Below are positions 42,202-51,516 of a stretch of 64,000 bases of DNA, one piece after another. The first letter of the stretch is position 1, and each line of letters starts with the position of its first letter. Under the pieces are notes generated by a model. The model saw only the letters and a program-made list of their open reading frames with translations, was not told the DNA's origin and did not search any database. Location of the stretch: NCBI GenBank assembly GCA_001664505.1, contig CP011806.1:1641528-1705527 (forward strand). The letters are read 5' to 3'. The DNA comes from Acidobacteria bacterium Mor1. Its GTDB lineage: Bacteria > Acidobacteriota > Polarisedimenticolia > Polarisedimenticolales > Polarisedimenticolaceae. Made by a program: the position numbers and the translations under genes.

Positions 42202-42639
42202 ATGAGCGAGAAGGAAACCCGCGACCCGGCAACCGGCAAGGCCCTGGCCTGGGGTTGGGGGCTGCTGGCGGTGTCGCTGCCGCTGGGGTTGACCCTCGAG
42301 GCACTCCACGCGTTGAAGGTCTCGAGCTACCTGTCGAGCCCGATGCGCCGGGAGCTCTGGACCCTGGCCCATGCCCACGGCAACCTGCTTGGGATCCTCT
42401 GCCTCGCCTTCGCCGCCGTGGGGCTGCGCACCCTGCCCGACGCCGCGTCCCGCGGCTCGGTTTCCCTCTGGCTGCGGCTGGGCGCGGTGATCATGCCCCT
42501 CGGCTTCTTCGCCGGAGGCATCCTCAACTACGAGGGGGATCCCTCGCTGGGGATCCTGCTGGTCCCGGCGGGTGCGATCTGCCTGCTCTACGCCCTGGGC
42601 CGGGCGGGACTTTCGGCCTGGAGGGTCGCCGGTTCTTGA
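42202..42639 (+). CDS. Four-helix membrane protein next to the octaheme cytochrome
   Basis: The protein has 145 residues. Four hydrophobic helices lie at about 17-37, 53-71, 85-107 and 112-132. The second helix starts with a His-bearing WTLAHAHGNLLG segment, which could bind haem or metal, though no pair is proven. The start is an ATG two bases after the cytochrome stop, and the end overlaps the following gene (TTGA). Tight spacing suggests it is the membrane partner of the cytochrome. I recognise no named family. Confidence 0.75.
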   Translation: MSEKETRDPATGKALAWGWGLLAVSLPLGLTLEALHALKVSSYLSSPMRRELWTLAHAHGNLLGILCLAFAAVGLRTLPDAASRGSVSLWLRLGAVIMPLGFFAGGILNYEGDPSLGILLVPAGAICLLYALGRAGLSAWRVAGS

Positions 42640-44285
42640 GCACTCCGGTTCAGGCCGGCCTCTACGGCTTGCTGGTCCTCGTGCTGATCGGCTTCGTCTG
42701 GGCGGCGCCCTACGTGCCGACCCAGGACGGACCACAGCATGTCTACAACCTGGTGCTGCTCGAGGGGCTCGGCCGGGAGGCACCCGAGGTCACCGAGCAC
42801 TACACCCTGGGAACGCTGGCGAACCCCAACCTCGGCTTCCAGCTCGTGGGCTTTCCGCTGCTCGATTTGTTCTCGCCGCTGACGGTGGAGCGCATCTTCC
42901 TGACCCTCTACCTCGGGCTGTTCGCGGCGGGGGTGGTGGTGCTGCTTGCGGCGCTCGGCCGGCCGCCGTTCCCCACGGCGCTCCTGGCTCTGCCGGCGGC
43001 GTTGAATTTCACCCTGCTGATGGGTTTCTACAGCTACGTGCTGGCGGTACCCCTGCTGCTCTTCGCCCTGGCCACCGTGTGGCACCTGCGTGGCAGTGGT
43101 CCGGTGTTGCGATTCGCGGCGTGGAATGCCTGGGGCCTCGTGCTGTTCTGGACCCACCTGGTGCCCTTCGCCGCCTTCGGGCTCGCCCTTCTGATCTGGC
43201 CGTTTGCCTGGCGCGGCCTGCTCGCGCCCAACGAGGAACAGCTCGCCGGCGGCGAGATGCCGGAACCCGAGGAACTGCTGAAGCTGGCGCCATCCCTGGG
43301 CCGCCGGCTGCGTGAGACCGTACTGCTCTGCTTGCCCATGGCGGGACTGCTCGGTTGGTTCCTGCTGCGGGGCGGCGGTGGCGACATCGCGTTCTGGCGC
43401 CTGCCCCATCAGTTGATGGGCGACCTGATGTTCTTCTCGACGGTGGCGATCTCGTCGCTGCAGACGGTACCCGGCGTGGTGTTGCTGGCGCTGGTGCTGT
43501 GGGGCCTGTGGAACCGCTCCCGCGGCAGCGAGCCCCGGCTCGACGACGTGAACGCCCGCAACGCGCGCCTGCTCGGCGACACGCCGACCCGCTGGCTGGC
43601 GATGCTGGCGCTGGGGTTGGTTTTCGTCTACTTCGCATCGCCCCGGCGCTTCGGCGGTGGCGGCATCTTCAACGAGCGTTTCCCCTGGCTGATCCTGCTG
43701 GTGTTGTTGCCGCTGTTGCGGCTGCCCTCGCCGGGGTTGTTGCGCCAGGCGTTCGGCGTGGCGGCGTCGATCATGGCCGCGGTAAGCGTAGGCCTCAGCC
43801 TGTGGTTGTTGTGGCCCATGGCCGGAAGTGTCGAGGCTTTCGTCGCAGGACGCGATCTGGTGCCGGCGGGAGCCACGGTGGTGACCAGCCGCTTCGATCC
43901 GGCGATGGTCTGCCGCACGCCCGGCTCGTCACCCTGGCCACGCTTCGACCCCCTGCTTAACGCAGGCGCCCACTACGGCCTGGACGGTGCCGTCAATCTG
44001 GGGAACTACTCGGCTTTGCTGCCCCACTTCCCGATTCGCTTCCGCGCGGACGCCTCGACGATTCCCCATCCGCTCGACGCGTACTGCCGGGCGGGCTCGA
44101 TGGATTGGGGCACCTGGCCGGTGGTCGACTACATGCTCGCCTGGGGCGTCGACGCCGACGATGCGGCGGTGCTGCGCCGCAGCTTCGATCCGCTGGAGGT
44201 GCGCATCGGCAGCGAGGCGTCGAGTCCACCGCTTTCGGTCTGGAAGCGGCGAACCGCAGCCGGCCGGTCCGAGGTGCGGCGATGA
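42636..44285 (+). CDS. Multi-pass membrane protein, probable GT-C glycosyltransferase
   Basis: The protein has 549 residues and about ten transmembrane helices. It starts at a TTG that overlaps the preceding stop (TTGA), with GGAGGG ten bases upstream. After the first helix comes VPTQDGPQHVYNLVLLEGL, a DGPQH motif in the position of the GT-C acidic motif. A large C-terminal outer domain (about 390-549) contains 'VVTSRFDPAMVC' and 'WGTWPVVDYMLAWG'. It should transfer sugars from a lipid carrier outside the membrane. Donor and acceptor cannot be told. It overlaps the next GT-C gene by four bases. Confidence 0.7.
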   Translation: MSTPVQAGLYGLLVLVLIGFVWAAPYVPTQDGPQHVYNLVLLEGLGREAPEVTEHYTLGTLANPNLGFQLVGFPLLDLFSPLTVERIFLTLYLGLFAAGVVVLLAALGRPPFPTALLALPAALNFTLLMGFYSYVLAVPLLLFALATVWHLRGSGPVLRFAAWNAWGLVLFWTHLVPFAAFGLALLIWPFAWRGLLAPNEEQLAGGEMPEPEELLKLAPSLGRRLRETVLLCLPMAGLLGWFLLRGGGGDIAFWRLPHQLMGDLMFFSTVAISSLQTVPGVVLLALVLWGLWNRSRGSEPRLDDVNARNARLLGDTPTRWLAMLALGLVFVYFASPRRFGGGGIFNERFPWLILLVLLPLLRLPSPGLLRQAFGVAASIMAAVSVGLSLWLLWPMAGSVEAFVAGRDLVPAGATVVTSRFDPAMVCRTPGSSPWPRFDPLLNAGAHYGLDGAVNLGNYSALLPHFPIRFRADASTIPHPLDAYCRAGSMDWGTWPVVDYMLAWGVDADDAAVLRRSFDPLEVRIGSEASSPPLSVWKRRTAAGRSEVRR

Positions 44286-46114
44286 CCCGCTACGCTCCCC
44301 GGATCGTGCTGCTGTTCATCCTGGCGCTGGCGGCCTTCGTGCGCTTCCAGGGCATCGGTTTCGGCCTGCCCTACCTGGAAGCGCGGCCCGACGAGACGAC
44401 CATCGTCGAACATGCCATGGGCTTCTGGAGCGGTGATTTCAACCCGCACTTCTTCGCCTACCCCACCTTCTTCATGTACATGGTCTCGGGGTTGGGGGCG
44501 CTCAAGGCAGGGATCGCGGGAAGCTACCCCGCTTCCTACTTCTCCGAGAACACCCCCGAAGTCTATCGGCTCGCTCGGTCGCTCTCGGCGTTGCTCGGGG
44601 TGTGGACCGTCGGCCTGACCTATCTGGTGGGCCGCCGGCTGTTCGACCGGCGGGTCGGGCTGGTCGCGGCGCTGTTCCTGGCGCTCTGCTTCCTGCACGC
44701 ACGAGATTCCCACTTCGGCGTGACCGATGTACCGATGACCGCCTTCATCATGGGCGGAATGGTGTTCGTCTCGCGGATGGTCGGCCGACTGGATGGCAGG
44801 CAAGGCGGCGATGGGCAAGGACGTGCTTCTTTCCTGAGCTACGCCGGCGCTGCGATTCTCGGCGGGCTGGCAACCTCGATCAAATACAGCGCCGCGCCTT
44901 TCTGTTTCGCCATCCTCGCCGGGCACCTCCTCGGCAGTGCCGGACCGAGTGTCGACGGCGGCTCAAAGCAGGAGGGCGGTCTCTTAAAGGCGCTGCTCTC
45001 ACCGAAGCTGGGGGGCGCCGCGGCGCTCATGGTGGCGGCGTTCTTTGCCGGGTCGCCCTATCTGCTGCTGGACTTCAAGAACTTCGTCGCGGAGTTCAGC
45101 GGCGAGATCCGCCACCTGGGGGTCGGACACCGGGTTGTTTCGATGCGCGGCTGGTTCTACCACCCGATCTTCTCGCTGCCCTTCGGTATGGGGCTGCCCC
45201 TGTACCTCGGTTCGCTGCTGGGTGTCGGCTACGTCGTCTGGCGCTACCGGCTGCGCGCGCTGGGACTGCTGGCCTTCCCGCTGGCGTTCTACCTGATCTC
45301 GGGGAAGGGCTACACGGTCTTCGTGCGGTACATGATTCCGCTGCTGCCCTTCCTGTGCATCACCGCGGCGGTGCTGGTGTGCGTCGTGGCCGCCTGGCTG
45401 ATCTCCAAGTTCTCGCCGCGGGGCTCGACCATCGAGGCGGTGAACCGGATGCGATTCGCGGGGATTGCGGCTGCGCTGGCGATACCGCTGATCCTCCCGT
45501 CGGAGATGGCCATCAGCGGTTTCAACCGGCTGAGCGGCATGGATGACAGCCGCTTCCTGGCGGAGCAGGCGCTCGACGAGCACTCGACCAAGAACCATGA
45601 AGCTCTCTTCGAGAACGATGACGACGACCAGCACTGGAGCGTGGCCCAGACAGGCTCGGACTGGAGTCTGCTCGGAGTGAACTCCGCCTACGGATGCGAT
45701 GGCGTCGTGCAGCGGTTCGTCGCTCCGCTCGGTTTCTCCAACCTGGCCTGGGACTCGGCTGCGAAGCGCTTCCGACTCAACGACCCGCTCATCGAGGAGG
45801 ACCCGCGGTATTCCGCTGAGGCACTGGACGCCATCGGACTCGGCATCGTGCCCCATCACTTCGTGGTGCACCGTTCCCCGCTGATTCCCTACGACCAGGT
45901 ACCGGAAGAGATTCCGGCAATGCTGGAGCGCTGCTACGAGCGATTCGCGGTGATCGAGGGCAACGGCCCCGATGTTGAGGGGTTGCCCTACGATCAGCAG
46001 GATGCGTTCTACCTGCCGCTGCGCGGCTTCGACCGTGTCGTACGCCCGGGACCGGATATCGAGCTATGGGCGCGAAAACCCGGAGTGACGGCGGAAGACT
46101 GCCTGCCTCGATAG
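44282..46114 (+). CDS. GT-C (PMT/ArnT-like) glycosyltransferase
   Basis: The protein has 610 residues, with about eleven helices and a C-terminal outer domain. The first outer loop has the catalytic acidic pair Asp37-Glu38 in ARPDETT, and the second loop has the ARDSHFGVTDVPMT motif. Both are classic for family 39/83-type GT-C enzymes. It probably moves a sugar from a polyprenyl phosphate to protein or lipid in the periplasm. Its ATG overlaps the stop of the previous gene (ATGA). The octaheme cytochrome, four-helix protein and two GT-C genes are therefore one translational chain. Confidence 0.82.
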   Translation: MTRYAPRIVLLFILALAAFVRFQGIGFGLPYLEARPDETTIVEHAMGFWSGDFNPHFFAYPTFFMYMVSGLGALKAGIAGSYPASYFSENTPEVYRLARSLSALLGVWTVGLTYLVGRRLFDRRVGLVAALFLALCFLHARDSHFGVTDVPMTAFIMGGMVFVSRMVGRLDGRQGGDGQGRASFLSYAGAAILGGLATSIKYSAAPFCFAILAGHLLGSAGPSVDGGSKQEGGLLKALLSPKLGGAAALMVAAFFAGSPYLLLDFKNFVAEFSGEIRHLGVGHRVVSMRGWFYHPIFSLPFGMGLPLYLGSLLGVGYVVWRYRLRALGLLAFPLAFYLISGKGYTVFVRYMIPLLPFLCITAAVLVCVVAAWLISKFSPRGSTIEAVNRMRFAGIAAALAIPLILPSEMAISGFNRLSGMDDSRFLAEQALDEHSTKNHEALFENDDDDQHWSVAQTGSDWSLLGVNSAYGCDGVVQRFVAPLGFSNLAWDSAAKRFRLNDPLIEEDPRYSAEALDAIGLGIVPHHFVVHRSPLIPYDQVPEEIPAMLERCYERFAVIEGNGPDVEGLPYDQQDAFYLPLRGFDRVVRPGPDIELWARKPGVTAEDCLPR

Positions 46115-46285
46115 TCCGCGAACCCGGACTCCGTCCCGGGGACCCGGCTTGGCAATCGCCGGCCCGGGAACCCAACTTGACCTCTGCATGGTCACGCAAT
46201 CCCGAACCGACAAGAGCCGCCCCGGGCCAGGCCACCCTAGAGCGCCTGCTGGCCAACTCACCCGGCTCCATGGGACAATTCCTTC

Positions 46286-47359
46286 ATGAGCGAAGCCCCC
46301 TCGAAACGAAGTCCACGGCTGCCGATCATTGGCCTGGCCGCTGTTCTCGGCCTCGTGGCCCTGGGCACCGCCGGCAAGCTCTCCGCCCGGCCGAAGACCC
46401 AGAGTTCCCCGACCGTGCGCGGGATCGTGGTCTCGACCCACACCAGCGGCCACGAGTGGGGCCTCGACGTGATGGGACCGACCCTCGACGACCTCCGGAC
46501 GGTCGGCGCCGACTGGGTCGCGACCCATCCCTACGCCGGCATCCGCAAGGACGGCTCGGTGCGCTATCAAGACTTCGATCCCGAGAATCCGCCGGAGTGG
46601 CTGGTGCGGCCGATCCGCGAGGCCAAGGCCCGGGGCATGCGGGTTCTGATCAAGCCCCACCTGGCCTACTGGGGTTCCGGCTTCAAATGGCGGGGTGAGA
46701 TCGAGTTCGAGAGCGCGACCCAGTGGGACCGCTTTTTCAACGCCTACGAGGAATGGATCGTCAAGATCGCCCGGGCCTGCCGCGAGGCCGACGGTCTGGT
46801 GGTCGCCACCGAGTTGGACAAGACCCTGCACTTCGAGAAGCGCTGGCGGGGAATCATCGAGAGCGTGCGCAAGGAAACCGGGGCCAAGCTGACCTACGGC
46901 GCCAACTGGGCGGACTACGAACGGGTGACCTTCTGGGACGCCCTGGACATCATCGGCGTCCACGCCTACTTCCCGTTGACCGACAGCGAGGAGCGCCCCA
47001 CCCGCAAGCAGCTCGAGGCCGCCTGGAGCAGGCGCATGGGCATGCTGCGCACCTTCGCCAAGAAGCATGACCGGCAGATCGTGTTCACCGAACTGGGCTA
47101 CAACCGCTCCTTCGACGCAGCCCGGCAGCCCTGGGCCTACCCGACCGACGGCGAAGAAGCGGAGCCGTTCCAGGCCGAGTGTCTCGAAGTCGCCCTGGAG
47201 GCAGTGGAGAACGAGCCCGTGGTGGTCGGCTCCTTCCTCTGGAAGTGGTTCCCCCGCCCACGGCCGGTGGGACGCAACTTCCAGTTGGCCACTCCGCGGA
47301 TGATGGATGCCATCCGCTCGGTCTGGCAACCGGGCGAAGGAGCGGATCGGGCACGCTAG
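46286..47359 (+). CDS. Membrane-anchored GH113-like TIM-barrel glycosidase
   Basis: The protein has 357 residues. An N-terminal anchor helix (about 13-33) precedes the TIM barrel. GH113 landmarks are 'DDLRTVGADWVATHPYAGI', 'GMRVLIKPHLAYWG' and two glutamates at strand ends: Glu176 in VATELD and Glu269 in FTELGYN. These are the expected acid/base and nucleophile of clan GH-A. Known GH113 enzymes are beta-mannanases, so mannan or an exopolysaccharide is possible, not proven. It follows the GT-C chain after 171 bp of DNA without another gene and precedes glcD by nine bases. Confidence 0.78.
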   Translation: MSEAPSKRSPRLPIIGLAAVLGLVALGTAGKLSARPKTQSSPTVRGIVVSTHTSGHEWGLDVMGPTLDDLRTVGADWVATHPYAGIRKDGSVRYQDFDPENPPEWLVRPIREAKARGMRVLIKPHLAYWGSGFKWRGEIEFESATQWDRFFNAYEEWIVKIARACREADGLVVATELDKTLHFEKRWRGIIESVRKETGAKLTYGANWADYERVTFWDALDIIGVHAYFPLTDSEERPTRKQLEAAWSRRMGMLRTFAKKHDRQIVFTELGYNRSFDAARQPWAYPTDGEEAEPFQAECLEVALEAVENEPVVVGSFLWKWFPRPRPVGRNFQLATPRMMDAIRSVWQPGEGADRAR

Positions 47360-47368
47360 AATGCGTGC
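47351..47368 (+). promoter_or_regulatory. Hairpin directly before the glcD start codon
   Basis: GCACGC and GCGTGC form a perfect 6-bp stem with a TAGAAT loop that holds the stop codon of the previous gene. The stem ends exactly at the ATG of glcD, where no Shine-Dalgarno sequence is present. Confidence 0.4.
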
Positions 47369-48853
47369 ATGACCCCGGCCAGGCCCGATTCGATCACGGC
47401 GACGACTGCGGACACTCCTGACCGCAGCGCCTTCCTTGCAGATCTCCGGCGAGTGTTCGACGGCGAGCGGCTGATCACCGGCTACGCTCAGCGTCTGACC
47501 TACGAGGCCGACGGCCACCTGTTGCAGAAGGCGATGCCCGAGGCGGTGGTCTACCCCGAGACGACCGCCGAGGTGGTCCATGCGGTCCGCTGCTGTCACG
47601 GACACGGGGTGCCCTTCCTGGCCCGGGGCGCGGGCACCGGCCTGAGCGGCGGCGCCGTGGCCGCGGCCGGCGGGCTCCTGATCGAGATGGCCCGGATGAA
47701 CCGGATCCTCGACGTCGACCCGCGCAATCGCACCGCACGGGTGCAGCCCGGCCTGGTCAACCTCAAGCTCTCTCAGCAGGTCGCCCGCCACGGGCTGCGC
47801 TACGCCCCAGACCCTTCGAGCCAGGCCGCCTGCACCATCGGCGGCAACATTGCGGAGAACAGCGGCGGCCCCCACACCCTCAAGCACGGCGTGACCACCA
47901 ACCACGTACTGGCCCTCGAGGTGGTGCTGCCCGACGGCGAGGTGCTCGAGATCGGCCACGCCTCGGGGCCGGCCCCCGGCTTCGACCTGACCGGGCTCTT
48001 CGTCGGCTCCGAGGGCACCTTCGGTATCGTCACCGAGGCCACCGTGAGGCTGATCCCGCAGGCGGCGGGAGTGCGCACCTTCCTCGCCGTCTACGACTCG
48101 ATCGACGACGCTTCGGAGACGGTCAGCGCCACCCTGCGCGCGGGCATCGTGCCGGCGGCGATGGAGCTGATGGACCAGCTCTCGATCGAAGCGGTGGAGT
48201 CGCATCTCAAGGTCGGCTTTCCACGGGACGCCGCAGCAGTGCTCCTGATCGAGATCGAAGGCACCCCGGCCGAACTCGACGCCCTCGCCCGGCGGGTCGT
48301 GGGCATCTGTCGCGAAAACCGTTGCCGCGATGTACAGCAGGCCCGGGACGAAGCGACCCGCAAGCGGCTGTGGAAGGGGCGCAAGCAGGCGTTGGGCGCC
48401 ATCGGCCGCATCGCCCGCTCGTTCTACACCCATGACGGCGTCGTCCCCCGCTCGAAGCTGCCGGAGATGCTGCGCCGCATCGCTGCGATCGGCGAGAAAC
48501 ACGGCGTGCGGATCGCCAACGTCTGCCATGCCGGCGACGGCAACCTGCACCCGATGATCCTGTTCGATCCCGACGATGCCGAGCAGTGCGCCCGGGTCGA
48601 GGCGGCCGGGCATGACGTGCTGCAGACCTGCGTCGACCTGGGCGGCGTGCTCTCGGGCGAACACGGCATCGGCCAGGAAAAACGGAACTGCATGCACTGG
48701 ATGTTCGATGAGGCGGACCTGGACCAAATGCGGCGGGTCCGCCAGGTGTTCGACCCGGCCAACCTCTGCAATCCCGGCAAGGTCTTTCCCACCGGCGCCC
48801 GCTGCGGCGAGATGCTCGAGCACCAGGCGCGGCGCACGGGGGGCTGGCTATGA
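47369..48853 (+). CDS. glcD: Glycolate oxidase-type FAD subunit
   Basis: The protein has 494 residues. The FAD-binding PCMH domain shows ARGAGTGLSGGA, 'ACTIGGNIAENSGGPHTLKHG' and 'GSEGTFGIVTEATVRL'. The C-terminal FAD-linked oxidase domain has CHAGDGNLHP and 'GVLSGEHGIGQEKR'. It oxidises a 2-hydroxy acid (glycolate or D-lactate) and passes electrons through GlcE/GlcF to the quinone pool. Neighbouring glcE and glcF follow with four-base overlaps. Substrate choice between glycolate and D-lactate cannot be made by eye. Confidence 0.92.
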   Translation: MTPARPDSITATTADTPDRSAFLADLRRVFDGERLITGYAQRLTYEADGHLLQKAMPEAVVYPETTAEVVHAVRCCHGHGVPFLARGAGTGLSGGAVAAAGGLLIEMARMNRILDVDPRNRTARVQPGLVNLKLSQQVARHGLRYAPDPSSQAACTIGGNIAENSGGPHTLKHGVTTNHVLALEVVLPDGEVLEIGHASGPAPGFDLTGLFVGSEGTFGIVTEATVRLIPQAAGVRTFLAVYDSIDDASETVSATLRAGIVPAAMELMDQLSIEAVESHLKVGFPRDAAAVLLIEIEGTPAELDALARRVVGICRENRCRDVQQARDEATRKRLWKGRKQALGAIGRIARSFYTHDGVVPRSKLPEMLRRIAAIGEKHGVRIANVCHAGDGNLHPMILFDPDDAEQCARVEAAGHDVLQTCVDLGGVLSGEHGIGQEKRNCMHWMFDEADLDQMRRVRQVFDPANLCNPGKVFPTGARCGEMLEHQARRTGGWL

Positions 48854-50172
48854 GCCGAATCGCCGCGGAACTGGAGCGGATCTGCGGCGCCGACGCCGTG
48901 AAGGCTCCGCAAACCGGCGCGGCGGATAGCTCATCAGCCGCCCAGGCGAATGCCTCCGACGCGCCGACGGTGCATCCGGCCGATCTCGAACAGCTCCGAG
49001 AGATCGTGCGCCTCGCCGGAGAACAAGGCTGGCGTATCCAGGCTCGCGGCAGCGGCACCCGCCACTTCCCCTGGGAGCGAAGATCGCAGGCCGATCTCGC
49101 TCTCAGCGTCGATCGTCTGAACAGCGTGCGGGATCACCGCCCCGAGGATCTGGTGCTCTCGGTCGATGCCGGAGCCACGCTGACCGACATCGAGGCCCAC
49201 CTGGCGTCCCACGGCCAACGCCTTCCGCTGGACCCGTTCGCGGGAGACCGCGCGACCCTGGGAGGTAGCCTGGCCTCGGATGCCTTCGGGCCCCGCCGCT
49301 TCAGGCTCGGCACCGCACGGGACTGGGTCATCGGCACCCGGCTGGTGCGGCCCGACGGCGAGGCGGTGCGTTCCGGCGGCATGGTGGTCAAGAACGTCAC
49401 CGGCTACGACCTGACCAAACTCTATATCGGCTCTTACGGCAGCCTGGGCGTCCTGGTCGAGGCCAACCTCAAGCTCGCGCCGAAGCCTCAGGCCGATGCG
49501 GTGCTGCAGGTTCCGGTCAACGACCGCGCCGAGGCGGAACTCGCCGTGCAGGCGGTCTACGAGCAGGCGCTGCCGCTGGCCTACGGCATCTTCCTGGACG
49601 GCGGCGAAGCTACCGGCGGCGTCTCCCGCTCCGACGGGCCGCGGCTGTGGCTCCACTTCGAGGGGGTCGCCGAGGTGTTGGCGGAGCAGGTCGATCACGG
49701 CGCCCGCACCCTGGCCGGCGAACTGTCGCTGGAGCCCCATCGGGATGCCGAGGGGTTCGCGGCGGTGATCGGCGAGGTGCGGGAACTCCTGGCCGGCGGC
49801 TCGGCCGAGGGTGCTCCGGCCGCTGCGGAGACTCGACTTCGAGCGCACACACCACCCGCCGCCCATGCCGAGCTCCTGCGGGATCTGGACCTACCCCCGG
49901 AGCTTTCCGTCGTCGGCCTCCCCGGTTCGGGCATCAGCTGGATCCTCTCCTGCGACGACCGGCTGGTCGGCGAGTTGGAACGGATCCGCCTGGGGACCCG
50001 CAGCCACGGGGGTTTCGTCGTCGTCGAGCAGTGGCCCGACGAAGCGCCGGAGGTAGTCTGGATCGAGGTGCCACCTCCCGCCCGGGCGATGATGCAGAAA
50101 CTCAAGGCGGCCCTGGACCCCCAGGGCGTTTTCTGCTGCGGCCCCTTCGACTTCCTCGAAGCCACGGGATGA
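48850..50172 (+). CDS. glcE: Glycolate oxidase-type second FAD-binding subunit
   Basis: The protein has 440 residues. A shorter PCMH FAD domain is present: 'GWRIQARGSGTRHFP', 'LSVDAGATLTDIEAHL', 'RATLGGSLASDAFGPRR' and 'VVKNVTGYDLTKLYIGSYG'. The last is the GlcE-specific block. The C-terminus ends FCCGPFDFLEATG, as in GlcE. It is longer than E. coli GlcE (350) because of extra sequence around residues 250-340. It overlaps glcD and glcF by four bases at both ends (ATGA), so the three subunits are translationally coupled. Confidence 0.88.
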   Translation: MSRIAAELERICGADAVKAPQTGAADSSSAAQANASDAPTVHPADLEQLREIVRLAGEQGWRIQARGSGTRHFPWERRSQADLALSVDRLNSVRDHRPEDLVLSVDAGATLTDIEAHLASHGQRLPLDPFAGDRATLGGSLASDAFGPRRFRLGTARDWVIGTRLVRPDGEAVRSGGMVVKNVTGYDLTKLYIGSYGSLGVLVEANLKLAPKPQADAVLQVPVNDRAEAELAVQAVYEQALPLAYGIFLDGGEATGGVSRSDGPRLWLHFEGVAEVLAEQVDHGARTLAGELSLEPHRDAEGFAAVIGEVRELLAGGSAEGAPAAAETRLRAHTPPAAHAELLRDLDLPPELSVVGLPGSGISWILSCDDRLVGELERIRLGTRSHGGFVVVEQWPDEAPEVVWIEVPPPARAMMQKLKAALDPQGVFCCGPFDFLEATG

Positions 50173-51470
50173 AACCGACCGAGCCGCTTTCCGCCGATGC
50201 CGCCGCGGCGCTTCGCGCCGAGGTCGGCGAACGGGTCGACGAGTGTGTGCACTGCGGGTTCTGTCTTCCCGACTGTCCGACCTACGTGCAGTTGGGAAGC
50301 GAGATGGACTCTCCCCGGGGGCGGATCTACCTGGTCAAGGCGTTGACCGATCGCCGCATCGCGCCCGACGAAACCGTGCTGCGGCATCTCGACCGCTGCC
50401 TCGACTGCCGGGCCTGCGAAACCGCCTGCCCCAGCGGCGTACGCTACGGCGAGATCATCGAGGGGGCCCGGGCCCACCTCGAGCCGCTGCGAGAACGCGG
50501 ATGGTTCGCCCGGCGGCTGCGCAGTTTTGCCCTCAACACCCTGCTTCCCAACCACCGGCTGCTGAAGCTGGCCACCCTGCCCCTGAGGATCGCCGAATTG
50601 ACCGGCACCCGCCCCCTACTGGAGCGGCTGCCGGGAGCTCCGGGACGTTTGTTGCGCATGGCGCCCCGGCCGAAGCAAGGGCCGTTCTTGGAATCCGCGG
50701 AGCGCCACGAAGCCCAGGGTGAGCGCCGAGGGACGGTGGCGCTGTTCGCCGGCTGCGTGATGAACCAGACCATGGGGGAAGTTCACCAGGCCACCGCCCG
50801 GGTGCTGGCCCGCCACGGCTTTGACGTGGTCACTCCCAGGGCCCAGACCTGCTGCGGGGCGCTCCACGTACACAACGGCGAACGGGACACGGCGCGGGAG
50901 CTGGCGCGGCGCAACCTGGATGCCCTGCTCGACCCCGGGATCGACCACGTCGTGGTCAACTCCGCGGGTTGCGGCGCACAGCTACGGGAGTACGGCCACC
51001 TGCTTGCCGGTGACCCCCGCGCCGAGGCACTGGCGTCACGCACCCTCGACGCCGCGGAGCTGCTGGGCTCGCTGGACGAGGCCGAGTGGCCGACAGCCCG
51101 CGCCGAGGCAGAAGAGGCCGGTTCGCTGAAGGTGGCCTACGACGAGCCCTGCCATCTGCTTCACGCCCAGGGGGTTTCGTCGGCGCCGCGCAGGCTGCTG
51201 GCGTCGATTCCCGGTGTGGAGCTCGTCCCGCTGGAAGAGGCCGAGATGTGCTGCGGCAGCGCCGGGGTCTACAACCTGGTGCAGCCGGAACTGTCCCACA
51301 AGATCCTCGAGCGCAAGCTGGAGCATGTGGCCGAGAGCGGCGCCGAGGTGATCGTGACCGCCAACCCCGGGTGCCACCTGCAGCTGACCGCCGGACTGCG
51401 CCGCTCGGGATCATCGGTGCGGGTCATGCACCTGATGGAACTGCTGGACGAAACGGCCGGGCACTCCTAG
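50169..51470 (+). CDS. glcF: Glycolate oxidase-type iron-sulfur subunit
   Basis: The protein has 433 residues. Two [4Fe-4S] motifs are at Cys26-29-32-36 (CVHCGFCLPDCP) and Cys77-80-83-87 (CLDCRACETACP). Two CCG domains follow (TCCGALHVHNGE and MCCGSAGVYNL). It carries electrons from GlcD/GlcE towards quinones. Glycolate salvage from oxygenation or ethylene glycol-type substrates is the known role of GlcDEF. The operon ends here, 46 bp from the convergent NTF2-like gene. Confidence 0.92.
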   Translation: MKPTEPLSADAAAALRAEVGERVDECVHCGFCLPDCPTYVQLGSEMDSPRGRIYLVKALTDRRIAPDETVLRHLDRCLDCRACETACPSGVRYGEIIEGARAHLEPLRERGWFARRLRSFALNTLLPNHRLLKLATLPLRIAELTGTRPLLERLPGAPGRLLRMAPRPKQGPFLESAERHEAQGERRGTVALFAGCVMNQTMGEVHQATARVLARHGFDVVTPRAQTCCGALHVHNGERDTARELARRNLDALLDPGIDHVVVNSAGCGAQLREYGHLLAGDPRAEALASRTLDAAELLGSLDEAEWPTARAEAEEAGSLKVAYDEPCHLLHAQGVSSAPRRLLASIPGVELVPLEEAEMCCGSAGVYNLVQPELSHKILERKLEHVAESGAEVIVTANPGCHLQLTAGLRRSGSSVRVMHLMELLDETAGHS

Positions 51471-51516
51471 CCGAACATCGCGCTCGACTTGCTCTCGTGG
51501 ACCGGTCCGGCCCGGA

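Noticed and set aside
46115-46285. Possible promoter or small gene in the 171-bp gap before the GH113-like gene
   Set aside because: A TTGACC is present but no -10 at a suitable distance, and no open frame with a ribosome site.
46064-48823. A 919-codon open frame on the minus strand opposite the GH113-like gene and glcD
   Set aside because: It is a shadow of high G+C at third positions. It has no family motif, while both plus-strand genes are clear.
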